Positions 59,176-64,000 of a stretch of 64,000 nucleotides of DNA are shown piece by piece; positions within the stretch are counted from its first letter, which is position 1; each line of letters begins with the position of its first letter. The position numbers and the translations under genes are program-made. Source of the stretch: Bacteroidales bacterium (lineage in GTDB: Bacteria; Bacteroidota; Bacteroidia; Bacteroidales; F082). The stretch covers positions 86,992 to 150,991 of the forward strand of contig JALNZT010000005.1 of assembly GCA_023229135.1 (NCBI GenBank), written 5' to 3'. The notes under the pieces are model-generated. The model was not told the origin of the DNA, did no database searches, and was given only the letters and a program-made list of their open reading frames with translations.

Positions 59176-60945
59176 ATGAAGAAAATTTTGATTGCTGTTG
59201 TAGCGCTAGGCTTTATGCTAACAAGTCTGCAAAGCCAAGCCTGCACAAACTACCTGGTTACCAAAGGAGCTTCAGTAGATGGCTCAACCATGATTACTTA
59301 TGCGGCTGATTCGCATGTTTTGTATGGCGAATTGTATCATTGGTCGGCTGGTGTGCATCCTGCCGGAACGATGATGGAAATTCACGAATGGGACACTGGA
59401 AAATACCTGGGAAAAATTGAACAGGCGCCACGTACCTATAATGTGGTTGGCAATATGAACGAGTTTCAGGTGGCTATTGGCGAAACCACCTATACCGGCA
59501 GAACTGAATTGCAGGATACCACGGGTATTATGGACTACGGAAGCCTGATTTACACTACCTTGCAACGCGCCACCAGCGCCCGCGAGGCCATAAAAATTAT
59601 GGTGGAACTTACCAATAAATACGGTTATTACAGCACGGGTGAGTCCTTTAGTATTGCCGATAAAGATGAGGTTTGGATTATGGAAATCATCGGTAAAGGT
59701 GTAAATATGAAAAAAGATAAAAAGTCCGGACAGATGGTCAATGCCAATAAAGGACTTCTTTGGGTTGCACTGCGCATTCCCGATGGTTATGTGAGTGGTC
59801 ATGCCAATCAGGCACGTATTCAGACTTTCCCGTTAGAGAATGGAAAACAGTCGATTACATCTAAAGACATGGATAAAATCATGAATCCTGAGGTGGAAGT
59901 GATTTATGCCGCCGATGTAATCACCTTTGCCCGCGAAAAAGGCTGGTACAAAGGCGATGATGTGAACTTTAGCTTCTCGGATACGTATGCTCCCGTAGAT
60001 TTTGGTGGCGCCCGCTTCTGTGATATTCGTGTGTGGACCATGTTTAACCGCGTTAGCGATGGCATGGATAAATATTGGGAATATGCCAAAGGAAATATCG
60101 AACATGCTGAAAAATTTGAAGATGGCACCCCCAATCCTAACAAATATGCTACTAACCGTATGCCACTTTGGGTGAAGCCCGAAAAGAAAATTTCTGTGCA
60201 TGATATGATGATGTTTATGCGCGACTATTTGCAAGATACGGAGCTGGATATGAGTGCCGATTTTGGTGCCGGCCCATACGGACTACCCTACCGCTGGAGA
60301 CCATTAACCTGGAAAGTGGATGGCATCACTTATGTGAATGAGCGTGCTACGGCCACACAGCAAACCGGTTTTTCGTTTGTGACACAGTCACGCACTTGGT
60401 TGCCCAACGAAATCGGTGGAATTATCTGGTGGGGCGTTGACGATGCCAATGCAGGTGCTTATATGCCACTTTACAGCAGCATAACAGAAAGTCCTGCACA
60501 TATCGAACGTGGCAATGGTGCGCTGATGGAATGGTCAGAAACATCCTTGTTTTGGATTACAAATATGATTTCTAACTTCGCGTACACCCGTTATAATATG
60601 ATTCAGCCCGATGTGAATAAGGTGCGCGACGGCCTGGAAGGAATGTTTATCGACCGCGTAACAGCTACCGATGAGGCTGCCCTAAAACTGTATAAAGAAG
60701 ACCCTTCCAAAGCAGTGGCTTACCTTACCGATTACAGTAGCGATCAGGTGGCACGTACTTTTAATGATTACCAACACCTTTACCGTGAGCTGTTTATGAA
60801 ATATATGGACGGCAACGTGAAAACCCGTAATCCCGGATTCCAAAATCCACATGTAGAGCAGCCTGGCTATAGCGAGCAGTTCCTGAGGCAAGTGGTTGAA
60901 GATCATGGGGATAAACTAAAAATGATTGAACCTGACGAACATTAA
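59176..60945 (+). CDS. Exported C69-family dipeptidase
   Basis: 589 residues. The signal peptide 1-22 ends SQA, and cleavage would expose C23 (CTNYLVTKGA), the N-terminal nucleophile of this Ntn-hydrolase family. DGSTMITYAADSH and NEFQVAIGETTYTGR are family blocks. It cleaves dipeptides (pepD-like activity) in the periplasm and would feed amino-acid uptake. Homology starts at MKKILIAVV, so I use ATG 59176 instead of 59140. It ends in a strong terminator. Confidence 0.92.
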   Translation: MKKILIAVVALGFMLTSLQSQACTNYLVTKGASVDGSTMITYAADSHVLYGELYHWSAGVHPAGTMMEIHEWDTGKYLGKIEQAPRTYNVVGNMNEFQVAIGETTYTGRTELQDTTGIMDYGSLIYTTLQRATSAREAIKIMVELTNKYGYYSTGESFSIADKDEVWIMEIIGKGVNMKKDKKSGQMVNANKGLLWVALRIPDGYVSGHANQARIQTFPLENGKQSITSKDMDKIMNPEVEVIYAADVITFAREKGWYKGDDVNFSFSDTYAPVDFGGARFCDIRVWTMFNRVSDGMDKYWEYAKGNIEHAEKFEDGTPNPNKYATNRMPLWVKPEKKISVHDMMMFMRDYLQDTELDMSADFGAGPYGLPYRWRPLTWKVDGITYVNERATATQQTGFSFVTQSRTWLPNEIGGIIWWGVDDANAGAYMPLYSSITESPAHIERGNGALMEWSETSLFWITNMISNFAYTRYNMIQPDVNKVRDGLEGMFIDRVTATDEAALKLYKEDPSKAVAYLTDYSSDQVARTFNDYQHLYRELFMKYMDGNVKTRNPGFQNPHVEQPGYSEQFLRQVVEDHGDKLKMIEPDEH

Positions 60946-60965
60946 GAGTTCCAGTTTTTAAAGAT

Positions 60966-60999
60966 AAAAAGACGTTACTGGTTCCTGTAACGTCTTTTT
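60966..60999 (+). terminator. Terminator after the C69 peptidase gene
   Basis: AAAAAGACGTTAC (60966-60978) pairs perfectly with GTAACGTCTTTTT (60987-60999), 13 base pairs, with further T. It reaches to 30 bases before mgsA and overlaps that gene's probable promoter. Confidence 0.9.
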
Positions 61000-61029
61000 T
61001 TTGACCTTTGCAGCAGAAAAAATGAAATC

Positions 61030-61467
61030 ATGAAAAAAACTATTGCCCTCGTGGCCCATGACAACCGCAAGCAAGACCTGCTTGATTGGGTTAAACACAA
61101 TAAAAAATCACTAAATCCGCATCTGTTTTTTGCTACCGGCACTACCGGGAAGCTTGTTGCTACGGTGCTTGACGATGTTACGCGCTTAAAAAGCGGCCCC
61201 TTAGGTGGCGACCAGCAGATGGGTGCTTTAATTGCTGATGGAAAAATAGACTACCTGATATTTTTCTGGGATCCTATGACCCTCCAGCCACATGATGTGG
61301 ACGTGAAAGCACTGCTTAGACTCAGTGTTTTATACAATGTGCCCACCGCCAGCAACCGATCCACTGCCGACTTTTTAATCACTTCACTGCTTTTTGCAGA
61401 CAGCACTTATGAACCAATTCTTAAGGATTATTCGGTCTATCTGAACCGCAAAACCAGTAAAGAATAG
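61030..61467 (+). CDS. mgsA: Methylglyoxal synthase
   Basis: 145 residues. Catalytic D61 (GGDQQMGALI), H10, H88 and D91 match E. coli His19, Asp71, His98 and Asp101 with a constant offset. It converts dihydroxyacetone phosphate to methylglyoxal, a phosphate-recovering bypass of lower glycolysis. The leader has GACCTTTG 20 bases before the start, off-consensus by one. Confidence 0.95.
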   Translation: MKKTIALVAHDNRKQDLLDWVKHNKKSLNPHLFFATGTTGKLVATVLDDVTRLKSGPLGGDQQMGALIADGKIDYLIFFWDPMTLQPHDVDVKALLRLSVLYNVPTASNRSTADFLITSLLFADSTYEPILKDYSVYLNRKTSKE

Positions 61468-61534
61468 GGATGGTTTTTTTGGTGGGATACGGCAAATTAT
61501 AAGGCTTTGCAAAAACATTGCCTGCAAACCTCTG

Positions 61535-61565
61535 TTGCGCCACACTGAAAATTCGCCTATTTTTG
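61535..61565 (+). promoter_or_regulatory. Promoter of tRNA-Arg
   Basis: TTG (61535-61537), 20 bases, then TATTTTTG (61558-61565), nearly the same layout as for tRNA-Ala. Confidence 0.65.
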
Positions 61566-61590
61566 CAGCTTGTTACGCATGGCGTAAAAC

Positions 61591-61662
61591 GGCCTCATAG
61601 TTCAAGGGATAGAATAGAAGTTTCCTAAACTTTAGATCCAGGTTCGAGTCCTGGTGAGGCTA
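61591..61662 (+). tRNA. tRNA-Arg(CCT), no encoded CCA
   Basis: Acceptor GGCCTCA with TGAGGCT (one G-U), D-stem GTTC/GAAT, anticodon stem GAAGT/ACTTT with loop TTCCTAA (anticodon CCT, reads AGG), T-stem CCAGG/CCTGG with TTCGAGT. Discriminator A at 61662 is followed by CTTTT, not CCA. Confidence 0.95.
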
Positions 61663-61675
61663 CTTTTAAACACAT

Positions 61676-61698
61676 AAAGCACTCATTTTGAGTGCTTT
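61676..61698 (+). terminator. Terminator after tRNA-Arg
   Basis: AAAGCACTCA (61676-61685) pairs with TGAGTGCTTT (61689-61698), followed by a T-run. Confidence 0.85.
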
Positions 61699-61828
61699 TA
61701 TTTTTTATGGGTAAAGAATGGATAGGAATCCCTTTTTCTTAGAAAACAAAACGGCTAACAACAACTAATCAGCTACTTATCATTGAACGATTTTGCAACA
61801 CAGGTTCATTTTTACATAAATTTAGTTC

Positions 61829-61836
61829 TATATTTG
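61829..61836 (+). promoter_or_regulatory. Probable -7 element for the FG-GAP gene
   Basis: TATATTTG, 71 bases before ATG 61907; no clear -33 TTG. Confidence 0.4.
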
Positions 61837-61906
61837 CAGTTGAAGATAAAAAGACGACTTTTAATTGTAACGTAACAGCCAACGAATCAGTATTTAAACC
61901 TTTTGT

Positions 61907-63439
61907 ATGCGTAGCGACAAACATTTATTTCTGCTTATAATTTTACTTTTTGGTTGGGGTTTTAAACTCAATGCCCAAACCTTTACAGATATCAAAGCCG
62001 GACTTACCGGGGTAGCCGAAAGTAGCAGTGGCTGGATTAATCCCGATCGCGACGGCGATCCCGATGTGCTGGCTGTAGGAGAGTTTTTTCAGCAGCAAAA
62101 CAGAAAGCTCAGCTCCAAAATCTATAGCAATCTCAGAAACGACCGTTTCACTGCTATCCAACACCCAATTCCTGATTTTCACAGAGGCGATTTTGATTTG
62201 GCAGATGTTGATCTCGATGGTATTGATGATCTGGTTGTTATGGGCGAGCTTAACACCGGCAAGCGTATGAGTCGTCTTTTTAAAGCGACACTACAAGAAA
62301 GATTTGTCGCAATGAGCAGTAATTTCGAGCCTTTGCGCGATGGAAGTGTCCGCTTTCGTGATTACGACGACGATGGTGATCCTGATTTGCTGATGACCGG
62401 CGAAGACGTAAATGGGCGACCAAGGACTTTGCTCTATCGCAACGACAGAGAAGATGGTTTTAAACTTACTGAAGATATTTTCCCCGGTGTTCGGCGAGGC
62501 GTTGGAGAATGGATCGACTACAACCTGGACGGACGCGCAGATATTATCCTCACCGGGATTTCGGAAAACGGACAGCCGATTAGTGTTCTTTTTGAGAATA
62601 CTGGCGATGGTTTTAAACGGCTCGAAATGGGTTTCGTGCCACTAAAAAACAGCTTCGTAAGTGTTGCCGATGTGGACAATGATGGCGATAAAGATGTGCT
62701 GTTGATGGGCGAAATGGTCAACGGACGACTTACGACCCGCCTCTACCGCAACGACCGCGCATTGGGTTTTACGGAAGTTTTGACGCCTTTTGTTGCCGTA
62801 CGTTCAGGCTTTGCAGACTGGGGCGATATGGATGCCGATGGCGATATGGATTTGCTTATTAGCGGTGAAAGCAGCAAAGGGCCAGTGTCAAAGGTTTATC
62901 GTAACGACAGGCGAGACGGGTTTACAGATATTGATGCCGACCTTATACCGCTGTATATGAGCGATGGAGAATGGGGCGATTACGATCTGGATGGCGATCT
63001 GGACATCATTATTTCGGGCATGGCCAGCGACTATACCTACCACACCCGCATCTATCGCAACGATGGCCGGCCCGCCGCTATAACTGCTGTTGCCGAGGAG
63101 GTTTCGGAAAATATCTGGAATAACCAAACTGTGGTTCCCGAGCGCGCCGAACCAATCTATTATTTCGTATATTCTTCCTCCTACAGCGACCTGAAACAAA
63201 CTGGCAAGAAAGGCTATTATGCTTTCGTCAGTCCGGTGAAACGACCAAAAAGAGCCTACCAAATGGAGGAAACCTATAATTTGTTATTCCGACAAACCTA
63301 CCCCACCTGGCCTGATATAGATCAGGGAAATATTATCACCAACGGATTTGCCACCAAAGCAGCAGCCGATCAATCGCGTGCCACGGTAATTGAAGCATAT
63401 AAGGCAAAGAATTTTGAGATTATTGAGATAAATTGGTGA
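61907..63439 (+). CDS. Exported FG-GAP/VCBS-repeat protein
   Basis: 510 residues. Signal peptide 1-23 (ends LNAQ). About seven blades of about 50 residues carry the calcium-binding-type D-x-D-x-D-G motif (DYDDDGDPDLLMTGE; DVDNDGDKDVLLMGE; DMDADGDMDLLISGE; DYDLDGDLDIIISG), as in VCBS/integrin-like beta-propellers. The last 120 residues differ: aromatic-rich then KGYYAFVSPVKRP, and the final ITNGFATKAAADQSRATVIEAY, quoted as NGFATKAAADQSRATVIEAY, which recalls SPOR-like or peptide-binding modules. No T9SS sorting domain is seen. Likely surface or periplasmic binding. Confidence 0.85.
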   Translation: MRSDKHLFLLIILLFGWGFKLNAQTFTDIKAGLTGVAESSSGWINPDRDGDPDVLAVGEFFQQQNRKLSSKIYSNLRNDRFTAIQHPIPDFHRGDFDLADVDLDGIDDLVVMGELNTGKRMSRLFKATLQERFVAMSSNFEPLRDGSVRFRDYDDDGDPDLLMTGEDVNGRPRTLLYRNDREDGFKLTEDIFPGVRRGVGEWIDYNLDGRADIILTGISENGQPISVLFENTGDGFKRLEMGFVPLKNSFVSVADVDNDGDKDVLLMGEMVNGRLTTRLYRNDRALGFTEVLTPFVAVRSGFADWGDMDADGDMDLLISGESSKGPVSKVYRNDRRDGFTDIDADLIPLYMSDGEWGDYDLDGDLDIIISGMASDYTYHTRIYRNDGRPAAITAVAEEVSENIWNNQTVVPERAEPIYYFVYSSSYSDLKQTGKKGYYAFVSPVKRPKRAYQMEETYNLLFRQTYPTWPDIDQGNIITNGFATKAAADQSRATVIEAYKAKNFEIIEINW

Positions 63440-64000
63440 TAAGGATTGTTTCATAAGGTTCTGTTTTAGAACAATATAGCATTTTGTTATATACACATTA
63501 TCAAAGCATTGTGAGTATATTTGACGTTATAATCATGTTGAATAGTAAAACTGAAAATCAGATGGTAGAGACACCAAAGAATGCGAAATGTTACTGTCGC
63601 TGATTTACCTGCTCACAACACCAGATGCGTTTCCTATACATAACCTCCAGATTTATCTCGGGGGTTAAAGATGCACCCACACCCCGAAAACTCTGTAACC
63701 TGAATAATTTATAAACTCAACTTTACGTAAATTTTTACTCAAAACAGAGGCTCTATTTAAATACATTGTTGTCCAATAATTTTTATTTTTTTACACCTAA
63801 AAGGCACGATATATCAATGAGATAACCAATAACTTCCTCTTTTTTTCTTAGTTTCAGATATCCTGACCCATTATCAGATAATCAGTTTGCTAACAGTTTT
63901 TGTTCGTAAAATACAATTGTCGTTGATAAAAAAGTTAGCAGGTCTTGCTGAAGATTTTATTTCGCTTTTCCTTGATGAAAAGCTAGCAAAAATCAAGTGT
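63440..64000. other. Last 560 bases: no supported gene
   Basis: AT-rich. From 63833 to the window end one plus frame is open (56 codons, no ATG), reading like a helical segment (LSLIKKLAGLAEDFISLFL), which may be the start of a gene that continues outside. No tRNA, terminator or repeat is recognised. Confidence 0.4.

Overview
The window is chromosomal DNA of a Bacteroidota bacterium with moderate GC (low 40s percent by eye). The taxonomic signals agree. There are type IX secretion (T9SS) C-terminal sorting domains on secreted proteins, a PorZ-like T9SS component next to recO, a GldH-like lipoprotein, an UpxY/NusG-like antiterminator with a Wza/Wzc pair, a eukaryote-like IleRS, a very short F-ATPase epsilon subunit, and promoters of the Bacteroidota -33 TTG / -7 TAnnTTTG type instead of -35/-10 boxes. 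The order or genus cannot be fixed from the sequence alone.

Layout. 1-4.1 kb: end of an unknown gene, a large exported leucine-rich-repeat protein, tRNA-Ala(GGC) and an RNA 2',3'-cyclic phosphodiesterase. 4.1-8.1 kb: a conserved unknown protein, a gene-poor stretch holding a dead PIN-domain (VapC-like) toxin, transaldolase and a Crp/Fnr regulator. 8.3-13.4 kb: a T9SS-exported esterase, an outer-membrane barrel protein, porZ-recO. 13.4-20.6 kb: a coiled-coil membrane protein, a four-gene polysaccharide-export operon (wza, wzc, upxY-like, sugar epimerase), a GldH-like lipoprotein and RNase H. 20.7-26.5 kb: a DUF819 membrane protein and a MacB-type ABC exporter operon. 26.5-36.3 kb: pyrophosphatase, an NTF2-like lipoprotein, and the F-type ATP synthase, split into atpBEFHAG plus ferritin on the plus strand and atpDC facing it on the minus strand. 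35.7-40.3 kb: an ileS-dksA-like-lspA operon. 40.6-47.6 kb: an SDR/DUF2867 protein, an acyl-activating enzyme fused to ACP and acyltransferase, and an orphan multi-PAS histidine kinase.

47.6-48.5 kb is a non-coding repeat island with two roughly 237-bp copies exactly one 500-bp step apart, plus REP-like palindromes. 48.5-57.2 kb: a ROK kinase, a ParE/RelE toxin-antitoxin pair, pabB-pabC, a T9SS-exported nuclease/phosphatase, polyphosphate glucokinase, a GNAT acetyltransferase, HemW and YceI. 57.3-59.0 kb is an AT-rich three-gene operon (a TIGR04255 protein and two unknowns) with its own promoter, the best candidate here for an undescribed system. 59.2-64 kb: a C69 dipeptidase, methylglyoxal synthase, tRNA-Arg(CCT), an FG-GAP repeat protein and an apparently empty end.

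Most genes are core metabolism and cell-envelope functions. The accessory parts are the AT-rich island, the toxin-antitoxin pair, the dead toxin, and the repeat island. All product calls come from reading motifs and comparing them with remembered families; no database search was run.
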